NCBI GenBank assembly: GCA_019694805.1 | Contig: JAIBBG010000024.1 | Span: 1-45,649, forward strand | Source of the DNA: Flavobacteriales bacterium | Lineage (GTDB): Bacteria; Bacteroidota; Bacteroidia; Flavobacteriales_D; Sanyastnellaceae | DNA length: 45,649 nucleotides | Direction of reading: 5' to 3' | In this document: piece after piece, positions 35,501 to 43,871 of the stretch | Numbering within the stretch: position 1 is the first letter of the stretch | Layout: every line of letters begins with the position of its first letter | The notes under the pieces: generated by a model | Told to the model about the DNA's origin: nothing | Database searches by the model: none | Seen by the model: only the letters and a program-made list of their open reading frames with translations | Made by a program: the position numbers and the translations under genes

Positions 35501-35965
35501 GTCAGCATATTGAGATATAAACGGCGTCTCAATAAAACCCTTGAAAAAACCATTATTGTAAGCATAGACAGGAAAGGCCTCCATGATGTCACAGTAGTAT
35601 TTGGTATTTGTCTGCCATCTCGTTTGTGGAGAATAATTCATAGCAAAAGAAACGGGTCCGGCCCACTGACTTCCTCCGGACCAAATGACAAAAGGTTCGC
35701 CATCGTTATTGGTGTAAAAGACCGGAGTGCAATAAGCGAGATCCGTACAATTACAATTGCTCCCCAAATTCATGAAATTGAAGTTACCATTGTTGATGTA
35801 GCTGATGGTGCCTGCCCCATGCCCCCAATCATAATTCGAAACGCCATTGCATCCAATAGATGCGGATGCTTCGCCCATAGACATATCAGTCTGACTCAAT
35901 GCCCATTGGCTGATGGTAATCAAGAAAATGAACAACAATGATGATTTGTGGTTAAAGGCAGTCAT
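32528..35965 (-). CDS. Very large secreted protein with T9SS type A sorting domain
   Basis: The 1145-residue protein has a signal peptide (cleavage near ALSQ), several immunoglobulin-like beta domains, a carboxypeptidase-regulatory-like segment (IYGEVIFDRDKNCSVDSAD, about 553-610), a DUF11/DUF7619-like repeat (IHFQNTGNYPATDITIKDTL, to HIYFDANPAIVTNTT) and a C-terminal Por-secretion sorting domain opening ISCWPNPVDNMVTLSG. The type A domain is removed during T9SS export. The first 300 residues are peculiar and may hold a ligand-binding domain. A TATCTTCG element (35991-35984, minus strand) lies 18 bases before the ATG. An adhesive or structural surface role is the usual guess. Confidence 0.9.
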   Translation of the reverse strand: MTAFNHKSSLLFIFLITISQWALSQTDMSMGEASASIGCNGVSNYDWGHGAGTISYINNGNFNFMNLGSNCNCTDLAYCTPVFYTNNDGEPFVIWSGGSQWAGPVSFAMNYSPQTRWQTNTKYYCDIMEAFPVYAYNNGFFKGFIETPFISQYADTAVYRYMLFEMNTPLTPGLEFEFEISMINRYNSTDLNSFSVDQIGFAFVNELPDYQLSHGSFLGDLITPDYVTPAGEFMINNNERITMNITGNGQKYLLIGIFNSPETSNYLGTMDNNAVCKYIMDTAWLIRTACPQPHVHFYTEEYQHCVGAPAAITAPGGFAPYTWTINGEVQETTTNVLNYTQAAFDQVITVSVDTGMCMNSDSIVSVPYEFFPLWTTDTLLACDQPLVMENTFYLDHITNADVTFTVEGLNTSYTQEVSFYSEEDLDISFTTTEPDDYHWIVSFDADESCTFSDTIYVLPPQPLTTGNDDEALVTYSVEAEHCINMDNGAITFHDATYPFELEYQWPAPYEDVDTSSIHTLSTGMYDIYLVDEAGRCNQYNIEVEQWYDACATIYGEVIFDRDKNCSVDSADTPFILQKVTAQPIGNFAYTDSSGHFTINAPPGEYYLERTYPTPYFNTICSDAWIVALSQSGEEIGPVHFMDTLYNHRQDIEVTGMMVSNPPVIQNNSNIYLQIANLGDTLASGHVQVYVNGGYTTFLEGDYAIDEDSVTFSFSDINPTSIHYHQIQFSTLNDVDHIGDTLFITCIATLDNGSDADTMLYSHVILGAYDPNIKEVFPEGFTEMKYTSLDTDRLKYVIHFQNTGNYPATDITIKDTLDALLDAGSLEITGSSHYVEVTNVNHEITFYFPHIMLADSSTNEPGSHGYVEFDVMKSTDAHHLDQIHNTAHIYFDANPAIVTNTTLSTLYDCSLLADLDYSIVSSTCDSSVVSANANPDWFVDESWQIGSLNFNDVSSIEFTIANQDNQLLHTVSNPLCGSVTQTVSLETPEVATPAFVIDGSSMTLSNASDYAEFIWIINGVEQPDLTSVSIQPANQDEVQVSLTDINGCELVSEPIIFQLIQIIETNNSGISCWPNPVDNMVTLSGIDTPGNIVLIDISGKIIQKWACNGTGQQDLLLNEIAQGNYLLNITTENKSAVIQLSISREN

Positions 35966-36023
35966 GCTTGATATTTTATAAATCGAAGATAATTGAATAA
36001 ATGGTTTGAATATGTTATGCTGT

Positions 36024-36650
36024 TCAGATTATGAACGCTTCATGAAGTTTGATGCCAGGTTTCAAATGATAAGCCACTAAACCTGCTTCTGCAGCGCCGT
36101 TCACATGTTGAATGCTGTCATCGATGAACAATGTTTCTGAAGGCAAGAGATTGTTCCACTCGCACACTTGAAGATATGTTTCCGGATATGGTTTTTTGAT
36201 CCCTATGACATTGGAGTAGTAAATGGTTTCAAAGGCAGATTTGAAATGATTGAAATCCATTTTTTCTGCAATCATTCTTTCAAATTCTGCAACATGAATC
36301 GCATTGGTATTGCTCAGCATAAAAGTTCTTCTGCCTGAGTTTTTAACCTGATGAACAACCTCAACTTCCTCGGGCATGATATGTAATAAGATGCAGTTCC
36401 ATGCATCTTCTACTTCTTGGCGAGATACGTTGGGTACAAAACTGTGCAGGTATTCCATGAACTCTTCATTGGAAACTTTGCCTGTCTCCAATTTGTCGAA
36501 AATGGGGTTTTGATTTGCCTGAGAGTAAATTGTTTTGAAATCGTGAAAGCCAAGTTTGGCAAATGCTTGCGCGGGTAAATGGTAGTCAATTTCAAATAGA
36601 ACACCGCCAAAATCAAAAATGACATTTTTGATTCCTGTTAAGTCAATCAT
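36024..36650 (-). CDS. HAD-superfamily hydrolase, subfamily IA
   Basis: The 208-residue protein has HAD motif I IFDFGGVLFEID (Asp13), motif II FMLSNTNAIH, motif III lysine in GIKKPYPE and motif IV FIDDSIQHV, with a helical cap after motif I. Motif I reads D-F-G rather than DxD, which is found in the YihX-like group of sugar-phosphate phosphatases. ATG 36650 is preferred because the upstream frame extends into the gap before the SPOR gene. It lies 28 bases after the SPOR gene stop and may be transcribed with it. The substrate is unknown. Confidence 0.87.
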   Translation of the reverse strand: MIDLTGIKNVIFDFGGVLFEIDYHLPAQAFAKLGFHDFKTIYSQANQNPIFDKLETGKVSNEEFMEYLHSFVPNVSRQEVEDAWNCILLHIMPEEVEVVHQVKNSGRRTFMLSNTNAIHVAEFERMIAEKMDFNHFKSAFETIYYSNVIGIKKPYPETYLQVCEWNNLLPSETLFIDDSIQHVNGAAEAGLVAYHLKPGIKLHEAFII

Positions 36651-36678
36651 GTGGATGTGAAATAAAAATCGAAGAGGT

Positions 36679-37758
36679 TTATTGGGCTTCGCGCTTGATC
36701 CATGCACTACCGCCACTGGATTTGATTTTTCTCAACGCTTCAGTTGCTTCTCCCTTGGTTGAGTAATAACCATAAGCAACAAGTTGCAAACCATCTTTCT
36801 TGCCGGCCAATGCTGCTTCATATCCGTCTTGTTGAAGTTTGGTTACGAATTTTTCAGCATTTTCAGCAACAGCAAATGCGCCACCAATTACCGCAAAGCG
36901 ATGTCCTGCATGATGCTCTTTACTGATTTGTTGGGTTGGTTTGGTTTCTTTGTTGACTTCTGTTGTGGAAGCTTCTGCAATTTGTTTGACTGGTTTTTCA
37001 ATTTCAACACCTTCGGCAGAAACTTTATTTTGAGTAAAATCAAAACGTATATTTCCTGAAGCAGTATCCAAAGCGTTGGTCAATGCATCTTTATCTACAC
37101 CAGTTTCAGGAGCAAAAGAAAATTCACGGCTTTCATAGTCCGAATCGATGCGCACTTTGTGGAATGGATTCAGTGAAGCAAAACTGAAATCTTCTTTTCC
37201 ACCCATTTGATTACCTGCCAAAAAAGAACCAGCGAGCAAAATCGGGATGGCAATCGCTGCTGCAATTTTCCATCCAGCAAGTTGTTTTCTGCTTTCGTGT
37301 TGGATAGGAATAATGGGGGTTTCTGCTGGTTGTTCTTTTTGTTCAATATATCTCAACTGCACAGGTCGGAGACCGAAGGAACTTGTCAAAAAATTCTCCT
37401 GTTCATCAGGAATGAATTGCAATTGACCGTTATTATCCCTGAAAAACACACCAATCCTTTCCAGCACCAATCTTCCTTTCTGATTTAAAATTTGATGGTA
37501 TTCAGTCACAATTGCTCTTACTTGCTCAGAAGCTTCTTGAAAAGAAAGATTGAACAATTGTGCGGCATGTTGAGTCAATAATCCATCATTGTCCTTGAGA
37601 TGACGGTTGAAACCAATGTGCTTAGAAGGAGGTTGAACCACATGTGTGCGTCGATTGAGCCTGGCTGAACGATAGTTCGCAACCAGACCTCCGAATTCCG
37701 GCACCACAACACAATCGTGTTCATAGAGCAATTCACATATGACTGGTTCCAGCCTCAT
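36679..37758 (-). CDS. HU-CCDC81 plus SPOR membrane protein
   Basis: The 359-residue protein has an N-terminal cytoplasmic pair of HU-like domains of the CCDC81 bacterial type (MRLEPVICELLYEHDCVVVPEFGGLV, then a second to about residue 130), one membrane helix (about 163-181), a linker of 100 residues and a SPOR domain (about 286-357). SPOR domains bind denuded glycan strands at division septa, so it probably links a cytoplasmic HU-like module with septal peptidoglycan. The combination is typical of Bacteroidota. It is followed by a HAD hydrolase gene. Confidence 0.9.
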   Translation of the reverse strand: MRLEPVICELLYEHDCVVVPEFGGLVANYRSARLNRRTHVVQPPSKHIGFNRHLKDNDGLLTQHAAQLFNLSFQEASEQVRAIVTEYHQILNQKGRLVLERIGVFFRDNNGQLQFIPDEQENFLTSSFGLRPVQLRYIEQKEQPAETPIIPIQHESRKQLAGWKIAAAIAIPILLAGSFLAGNQMGGKEDFSFASLNPFHKVRIDSDYESREFSFAPETGVDKDALTNALDTASGNIRFDFTQNKVSAEGVEIEKPVKQIAEASTTEVNKETKPTQQISKEHHAGHRFAVIGGAFAVAENAEKFVTKLQQDGYEAALAGKKDGLQLVAYGYYSTKGEATEALRKIKSSGGSAWIKREAQ

Positions 37759-37762
37759 GTTG

Positions 37763-37770
37763 CAAATATA
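37763..37770 (-). promoter_or_regulatory. Exact -7 element directly before the SPOR gene
   Basis: TATATTTG on the minus strand matches TAnnTTTG exactly and ends only four bases before the ATG at 37758. A weak -33 (TTC) lies 19 bases upstream. Transcription would start at or beside the start codon. Confidence 0.4.
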
Positions 37771-37863
37771 GATCGGGTTATGACGCGCCGAAAGTGTCGC
37801 AAACTATTGCTTCACAGGTGTTTGTGAAAAGCTTAGCTTTTTGGGCTACGAACAAAATCCGAT

Positions 37864-38604
37864 TCAGAGCAGGTTGTCAAGGATGTGTTTGAGGTCTTCC
37901 GGGGTGTCTACAGCCGGGGTTTCAATGTCCGTTTCAGCTACATAAATGGACTTTCCGGATTCAAGCCAGCGCAATTGTTCGAGTGATTCAGCAACCTCCA
38001 GAGGTGAAGGTTCGAGCTGACAAATGGCCTGAAGTGTGGTGGTTTTATACGCATAGAGGCCAATGTGTTTGAAATAGGCATGGTGCATCAACCAATCATG
38101 CTGGGCTCTGCTTTTTTGAAATGGTATGGCATGTCGGCTGAAATAAATGGCTTTGCCATCCGGAGAAAAAACCACTTTTACCTTATTCGGATTGAAAAGA
38201 GTTTCCTCATCATGTATGCGTTTGACCAATGTGCCGATTTCAACATGGGGCTTACTGATGAGGTTGGCGAGTTGGTCTATTTGAGAAGGATCAACGAAGG
38301 GTTCATCTCCTTGAATGTTGATGATGGCATCTGCACTCAAGCCCGATTTGATATATGCTTCAAGACAACGGTCCGTCCCACTTGGATGTTGCGGCGATGT
38401 CATCACAACTTTCTTACCGAGTGAAATAACGTGATTGAAAATGCGATCGTCATCTGTAGCAACGAGGATATCAGTCAATGCGGAACAAGCAGTGGCTTGT
38501 TCAATCACTCGACAAATCATAGTCTTACCATCAATCTCAACCAATGGTTTCCCTGGAAAGCGTGTGCTCGCATATCGTGCCGGTATGATGCCGAGTATTT
38601 TCAT
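37864..38604 (-). CDS. kdsB: 3-deoxy-manno-octulosonate cytidylyltransferase
   Basis: The 246-residue enzyme activates Kdo with CTP to make CMP-Kdo for the inner core of lipopolysaccharide. It shows the family's opening IIPARYASTRFPGKPL, the nucleotide-binding ATDDDRI, INIQGDEPFVDP and the ISFSRxxIP-like segment YFSRHAIPF. The gene lies 37 bases after a TonB-dependent receptor gene on the same strand. It starts at ATG 38604, the first good codon. Confidence 0.96.
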   Translation of the reverse strand: MKILGIIPARYASTRFPGKPLVEIDGKTMICRVIEQATACSALTDILVATDDDRIFNHVISLGKKVVMTSPQHPSGTDRCLEAYIKSGLSADAIINIQGDEPFVDPSQIDQLANLISKPHVEIGTLVKRIHDEETLFNPNKVKVVFSPDGKAIYFSRHAIPFQKSRAQHDWLMHHAYFKHIGLYAYKTTTLQAICQLEPSPLEVAESLEQLRWLESGKSIYVAETDIETPAVDTPEDLKHILDNLL

Positions 38605-38641
38605 GCGTACGAAATTAGAGAATCAATTCCGGAGTTTTTAC

Positions 38642-41086
38642 TTACAGGGTGAGAACATATTGGACCATCGTAAATCGCGGCTGTTCAATGGCAAGAGGTC
38701 GAATGGCATATTCGCGATTGAGGAGATTATTGACGATGAGTGAAACCCGATGCTTGTGAGCGAAGGTGTATCCAACGCGCATATCGAAAACATAATCACC
38801 GGAAGTATGCGTTTTGCGCCATTTGGCTATACCAGGATTGAAATTGGCGAGTGCAACTGTTTCCAAATCTTCAAAAGCACGATCGATATTTTGCATATGG
38901 CTGTTGTATCTGCCGCTTACACCGAGCATGATGTTTTTGAAGGTGAAAGAAACATCAGCACGAACCAAATGTTGCATGCGGTATTTTAGAATATTGTTGG
39001 TGGTATCGCTTGATGTGGTGATGTAGGTATACTCATTGGGAATCTTCAATGATGTATTACCTCCATTGGGTGGTGTGCCGTAAACATGATGAGGTGTGGT
39101 GCTTACTGGTAAGGTGTAAGTGTAACCTGCAAGCAATTGTGTTTTTACTCTTCTGATGTTTCCTTCACCCATCACGGAACATTCGATTCCTTGAATTTTT
39201 GCGTGTCCAGTGTTCACGCTTTTAAAACCAATGCTTTGTTGAATCTCAGCTTGAAATCTTGGAAAGTCTAATATACTCTCAACAGGGCGAACATATTTCC
39301 ATTGCCCAAAAGTAAACTCGATAAAATTGTCGTATTCCTGTTGAAAGGCAGCCAAGTCTATGAAACCAAGAAATTGGCCAATACGAAAACCTTGCTTGAT
39401 ACCCACTTCAGCATTGTATGATGTCTCGGCAATGAGATCTGGATTGGCGAAAATGTTGATCGCGCCAACACCGGTGACAATGAATTTTTCTGCAATAGAA
39501 GGGAAACGATATCCTTGTCCGAATGATGCACGCGCAAAGGTGGCCTTTCCTAATTTGTAATTGACACCAGCGCGGAACACAGGTTTACTATCGGAGACTT
39601 TATTGATTTCGAAATATTCATATCGTACACCAGCAGACACGTTGAGTCGATTGAAGAACTTTTTATCAATTTGAAAATACCCGGCATAGTTATCTGCTTT
39701 GTTTCTGCCATCAGCATTTCCCCCAACAAACAATTCACCACGGGCATCGGTATGAATAGCTACGACCCCGCATGTGGTTGTCATATTCTGTATTCCCAGG
39801 TTTTCCCAATTGAGTTGATATTGGTATTCACCATAGTACTGATCGCTGAAATTGCCTTGGTTGTTGTCATTGTTGTTGTCGAGACTTTGCCAACGTGTAC
39901 GTAATGAGTGTTTGTTTCCTTTGCTGTTGAAATAGGTGATATACGGATCAATGGTGCCCAACAGTTGTTTGGTCCTTGTTGCACTACCTTGAAATGCAGC
40001 GTAAAGTCCAGTATCAGATTCCGCCCACAACAGGGTAGCCAGTGAATTGCTGATGTTCCAATTGGTATTTAATCCATAACTCAACCCGGTTATTTTTTTG
40101 GATCGGTAACGTGTATTCAGGTTGATGCGTGCTCTTGAATTGGCCTCATAACGATCCACGGTGAATGGATTAAAACCATCTGTGAATGTGCCGTTGGTTG
40201 TATCGCGAATGGGGCCGAGGTGACCATCATCTCCGATGGCGTTTGCACCCAGAACAAAATCGAGATTACCAAATTTTTGAGTATGAAGGAAATTGATACC
40301 TGAGCGCATAAGCGGTTGATTCCAATACACCGACGAATCATTTTCCGGAGTGCTGTATACACCGTGATATAAATTGATGATGGTTTTAGCTGTATCAGCT
40401 GGGTATGCTGTACGAACATTGATTACACCACTCAATGCTGCACTTCCATAAAGCACACTGCTTGCACCTTTGATGACTTCAACCTGCGATACATTCTCGA
40501 CAGGAATATAATCCCAGGATGGTCTACCTGCATCACCACTTAGTACGGGCAAATCGTCAACGAGAATTTGTACGCGGCTGCCTGCACCGAATGAATATCC
40601 GCTGCCACTGCGGATTTGAGGTTCTTTGTCTACGATACTTACGCCAGGTGTCTGTTGAAGAATTTCATCAGCCGATGGTACGTTCTTATCGCGCAGGAGT
40701 TCGGGTTGCAGCACTTCCATGCTCACGGTAACTTCACTCACATCCTGTGCAAATTTTCCCGCAGATACCACCACTACATGCAACTCATTTTCTACCGGTC
40801 TTAATTTGATTTGAAGTGTTGTATGGATGTCATCAGATTTGACAGGATGAACATATACTTCATATCCTATCATGGATATGCGAAGCGTATCATTTGCAAT
40901 GTTACTTTCAATCGCAAATGTGCCATTGATATCAGATACTACACCGCTGCCTGATTTATTTCTCACAACAGCGCCAATGATCAATTCACCCGTTTGCTGA
41001 TCGGAAATTACGCCATGCAGGGTATTTTGAGAAAGCGTCTCGAACGAGAGCAGCAATAAAGCGACACAAGTCAGTAACAGTTTCAT
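38642..41086 (-). CDS. TonB-dependent outer-membrane receptor
   Basis: The product is about 814 residues from ATG 41086 with a signal peptide ending near LSQ. A carboxypeptidase-regulatory-like domain (TLHGVISDQQTGELIIGAVV, about 25-100) precedes the plug (VPSADEILQQTPGVSIVDKEPQIRSGSGYSFG..., then VEVIKGASSVLYGSAALSGVINV) and a 22-strand-type barrel. It ends LTL. It takes up an unknown ligand with energy from TonB. There is no SusD partner, so it is not a typical polysaccharide-utilisation pair; iron, cobalamin or another small ligand is more likely. It precedes kdsB by 37 bases. Confidence 0.93.
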   Translation of the reverse strand: MKLLLTCVALLLLSFETLSQNTLHGVISDQQTGELIIGAVVRNKSGSGVVSDINGTFAIESNIANDTLRISMIGYEVYVHPVKSDDIHTTLQIKLRPVENELHVVVVSAGKFAQDVSEVTVSMEVLQPELLRDKNVPSADEILQQTPGVSIVDKEPQIRSGSGYSFGAGSRVQILVDDLPVLSGDAGRPSWDYIPVENVSQVEVIKGASSVLYGSAALSGVINVRTAYPADTAKTIINLYHGVYSTPENDSSVYWNQPLMRSGINFLHTQKFGNLDFVLGANAIGDDGHLGPIRDTTNGTFTDGFNPFTVDRYEANSRARINLNTRYRSKKITGLSYGLNTNWNISNSLATLLWAESDTGLYAAFQGSATRTKQLLGTIDPYITYFNSKGNKHSLRTRWQSLDNNNDNNQGNFSDQYYGEYQYQLNWENLGIQNMTTTCGVVAIHTDARGELFVGGNADGRNKADNYAGYFQIDKKFFNRLNVSAGVRYEYFEINKVSDSKPVFRAGVNYKLGKATFARASFGQGYRFPSIAEKFIVTGVGAINIFANPDLIAETSYNAEVGIKQGFRIGQFLGFIDLAAFQQEYDNFIEFTFGQWKYVRPVESILDFPRFQAEIQQSIGFKSVNTGHAKIQGIECSVMGEGNIRRVKTQLLAGYTYTLPVSTTPHHVYGTPPNGGNTSLKIPNEYTYITTSSDTTNNILKYRMQHLVRADVSFTFKNIMLGVSGRYNSHMQNIDRAFEDLETVALANFNPGIAKWRKTHTSGDYVFDMRVGYTFAHKHRVSLIVNNLLNREYAIRPLAIEQPRFTMVQYVLTL

Positions 41087-41107
41087 CTGGGTTCCGGAGG
41101 TTTGATG

Positions 41108-41132
41108 CAAGGATAAGTCAAAAGACTCCTTG
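41108..41132 (-). terminator. Possible hairpin terminator of purH
   Basis: On the minus strand CAAGGA-GTC-TTTT-GAC-TTA-TCCTTG forms a stem with a three-base bulge 15 bases after the purH stop. There is no T-run, so it may instead be a pause or leader hairpin of the receptor gene. Confidence 0.35.
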
Positions 41133-41147
41133 TGACACCATGCCGGA

Positions 41148-42671
41148 TCAATGTCTGAAATGTCGCGTGCCTGTTAGGTACATCGCTACCTGATGGCTAT
41201 TACAGTAGTCAATGCTGAGCTGATCTTTGATAGAACCCCCAGGCTGCACTACAGCGGTGATTCCGGCATGGTGTGCAATTTCTACGCAATCCGGGAAAGG
41301 GAAAAACGCATCACTTGCCATGACAGCATCATGCAGGTCAAATTGGAAAGATTGTGCTTTTTCTATGGCTTGTTTCAAAGCATCAACGCGTGATGTTTGT
41401 CCGGTACCGCTTGCACAAAGTTGTTTGTTTTTTGCGAGTACCACTGTATTGCTTTTGGTGTGTTTTACAATTTTATTGGCAAACTCTAAATCGCTCAATT
41501 GTGCGTCTGAAGCTGCTTTGGTTGTCGCAATTTTAAAGTCAGGGATTTTTTCTGTTGCCAAATCTTTATCCTGAAAGAGATAACCATTCAACAAAGTTCT
41601 AACTTGTGTTTTGGGCAGAGCGATGTCTTTTCTTCGAAGTAAAATTCTATTGGCTTTGCTTTTGAGTAATTCCAAAGCTTGTGCATCAAATTCAGGAGCG
41701 ATGATTACTTCGCAAAATAGAGAATTGATTTTTTCTGCGGTTGCCAGATCCATTTTTCCATTCGCAATGAGAACGCCGCCGAAGGCAGAAACAGGATCGC
41801 AAGCCAAAGCGGCTTCATATGCTTCGGTCATGTTTGATCTCGTGGCAATGCCACAAGCGTTATTGTGTTTTAGAATGGCAAAGGTTGCAGGTTCATGTTT
41901 GAATTCATCAATGAGGTTCACGGCCGCATCAACATCCAAAAGGTTGTTGTATGATATTTCTTTACCATTGAGCTTTTCAAACAATGCATCCATATCACCA
42001 TAGAATATTCCTTTTTGGTGAGGATTCTCTCCGTATCGCAATACCTGTTTTTGTGGTTCGGTGATTTTTAGTGCGCCCGTTTCTTCACCCAAAAAGTATT
42101 GGTAAATTTTGGTATCATAATGAGAGGAAACCTGAAATGCTTCTCTGGCCAATTGTCTCCGTTGGTCAATAGAACTTGTTCCATTTTGATTTTCCAGTAT
42201 ATCCAACAAATCGGCGTATTGGGCTTTTGAGGCAACGATGACTACGTCACTATAATTCTTTGCAGCACCCCGAATCAATGAAATGCCACCGATGTCGATT
42301 TTTTCAATGATATCATCGTGTGAAGCGCCGCTGGCGACGGTTTTTTCGAAAGGATAAAGATCCACCACAACACAATCGATATTCGGAATTTCAAATTCTG
42401 CTACTTGTGTCTGATCACCACTGTCGTCTCTTCGGTTGAGAATACCACCAAATATTTTGGGATGAAGTGTTTTTACCCGACCTCCTAAAATACTCGGATA
42501 GCCCGTGAGTTCTTCCACGGCAATCACAGGAAGATTGAGTTTTTCAATAAAATCCTGAGTACCTCCCGTGCTGTACATCACGATTCCAAGTTCATGCATG
42601 CGGCGAACAATGGGTTCGAGACCATCTTTATCAAATACAGAAATGAGCGCGCTGGAGATTTTTTTCGACAT
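41148..42671 (-). CDS. purH: Bifunctional AICAR formyltransferase/IMP cyclohydrolase
   Basis: The 507-residue enzyme carries out the last two steps of purine synthesis. The N-terminal IMP cyclohydrolase domain (about 1-200) has LISVFDKDGL, YSTGGTQDFIE, GGRVKTLHPKIFGG and NLYPF-like DLYPFEKTV; the C-terminal transformylase has LRYGENPHQKG, ILKHNNACGIA and the final DAFFPFPDCVE and QPGGSIKD motifs. A TATCTTCG element (42700-42693, minus strand) lies 21 bases before ATG 42671 and fits a Bacteroidota -7 element. It is a single-gene unit. Confidence 0.97.
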   Translation of the reverse strand: MSKKISSALISVFDKDGLEPIVRRMHELGIVMYSTGGTQDFIEKLNLPVIAVEELTGYPSILGGRVKTLHPKIFGGILNRRDDSGDQTQVAEFEIPNIDCVVVDLYPFEKTVASGASHDDIIEKIDIGGISLIRGAAKNYSDVVIVASKAQYADLLDILENQNGTSSIDQRRQLAREAFQVSSHYDTKIYQYFLGEETGALKITEPQKQVLRYGENPHQKGIFYGDMDALFEKLNGKEISYNNLLDVDAAVNLIDEFKHEPATFAILKHNNACGIATRSNMTEAYEAALACDPVSAFGGVLIANGKMDLATAEKINSLFCEVIIAPEFDAQALELLKSKANRILLRRKDIALPKTQVRTLLNGYLFQDKDLATEKIPDFKIATTKAASDAQLSDLEFANKIVKHTKSNTVVLAKNKQLCASGTGQTSRVDALKQAIEKAQSFQFDLHDAVMASDAFFPFPDCVEIAHHAGITAVVQPGGSIKDQLSIDYCNSHQVAMYLTGTRHFRH

Positions 42672-42740
42672 GTTGAGGCAATTTTGGCGCCGCGAAGATA
42701 GAACTGCTTAGAGGCCTCTCATTCCTGAATTTCTCAACGT

Positions 42741-43460
42741 TCAAGGTTTTTTCTCCGGATTTTCCTCCGTTTTGGTGTCTTTTTTCCTGAGATCAAGTTC
42801 AAACTTGTAATTCACCAGAATGATAAAATCGTATTCCTGTGGTGAATCTAGAAGCCCTTTCTGAATCATATAACCAAGGGACAGGAAATTTCTTTTGTTC
42901 AGCTTTTTTTCAGCGGAAATAACCCACCGCCAGTTTTGCATGGCAAAGGATTGATATGCTCCAGTATTGTTGAAAATTTCATACGAGGTGGACAAATCAA
43001 TGCCTTTCAGTCCGGTGTATTTGAATTGGAATTTATTGCGCAGCGTTGTATAGAAGTCGGCATCACTTTCCGATGAAATGCCATTGATACCAAGTTGCCA
43101 ACGCGATTGAAAGGTGATGGCGAATTTGTCGAATTTCTTTTTGGCAGCAAGGCCGAATTGAAGTCGTTGGCGATAGTCGAAATAAGGATTATTGTTTGCA
43201 GTACCACCGCGATAAGTGATCGAACCATCCAACCATTTCTTCAATTTATATTCAACGCCTGCCTCATAGAACAGCCGAGACATCTGCGAAAGATTCTCTC
43301 GCAATCTGATCTCACCCGCTAAATTCAATTGAATTTTTTTGGACGTCTGGAAACTGCCTGAAACACCACTCCACAGCCCGGCATCGCGGTATTGGGAAAG
43401 TCCAGACAATGAAAAGAGACTTACCAGCAACGATATGTACAATGACTTATGGTTGCTCAT
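42741..43460 (-). CDS. DUF2490 outer-membrane beta-barrel protein
   Basis: The 239-residue protein has a signal peptide (cleavage near GLSQ), the DUF2490 opening YRDAGLWSGVSGSFQTSKKIQLNLAGEIRLREN and regular amphipathic strands to LVNYKFELDLRKK, then a short charged tail. DUF2490 proteins are thought to be outer-membrane barrels; their role is unknown. It overlaps the preceding lipoprotein gene by 14 bases and is the last member of the four-gene VTC operon, suggesting that it forms the outer-membrane part of that system. Confidence 0.85.
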   Translation of the reverse strand: MSNHKSLYISLLVSLFSLSGLSQYRDAGLWSGVSGSFQTSKKIQLNLAGEIRLRENLSQMSRLFYEAGVEYKLKKWLDGSITYRGGTANNNPYFDYRQRLQFGLAAKKKFDKFAITFQSRWQLGINGISSESDADFYTTLRNKFQFKYTGLKGIDLSTSYEIFNNTGAYQSFAMQNWRWVISAEKKLNKRNFLSLGYMIQKGLLDSPQEYDFIILVNYKFELDLRKKDTKTEENPEKKP

Positions 43461-43863
43461 AAATCGTCATGTCTTCAGCTTCCAGGTCTTGTTTTTTATC
43501 GGTGATTTCTATTTCCTGTAAGATGGTCATGTGTTTTTCATCCCATGTTACGGCAACAGAGTTGGTGTCTTCAGAAAAAGTGTAGATCTTGTATTTACCT
43601 GGGCGTAGGTACATGAATTCATACTCGCCGTCATAGTTGGTTTGCACGCGATCATCAGGAGAGATGTGATCTCCATAGATGATAAAGACATCTTGATCTG
43701 CGGCAGGATAGGTTCCTGTTTTGGTTGCAGGATTGGTCAGCACGATACGCAGTTCTTTACTGACCGCACCGCGGATGGATGAGTTTCCACCATCGCCCGC
43801 TTCTTTTTTGCAAGATATTAAGGCCAGTATAAGCAGAAGTAATCCAGAAGTGGTTTTCATCAT
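43447..43863 (-). CDS. Small lipoprotein with carboxypeptidase-regulatory-like domain
   Basis: The product is about 138 residues from ATG 43863; the frame also runs to a TTG at 43875 that overlaps the DUF4956 stop. The signal ends in LISCKKE, a clear lipobox. The mature part has a beta-sandwich with VQTNYDGEYEFMYLRPGKYKIYTFSED, like carboxypeptidase-regulatory or Cna-B repeats. It follows DUF4956 by eight bases and overlaps the DUF2490 gene by 14, so all are translated together. A linking or adaptor role between inner and outer membrane is a guess. Confidence 0.82.
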   Translation of the reverse strand: MMKTTSGLLLLILALISCKKEAGDGGNSSIRGAVSKELRIVLTNPATKTGTYPAADQDVFIIYGDHISPDDRVQTNYDGEYEFMYLRPGKYKIYTFSEDTNSVAVTWDEKHMTILQEIEITDKKQDLEAEDMTIYEQP

Positions 43864-43871
43864 GTACGATA

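Noticed and set aside
37829..37845. Palindrome AAAAGCTTAGCTTTT as a kdsB terminator
   Set aside because: The stem closes on a minimal loop with only A-U rich pairs and lacks a T-run on the minus strand.
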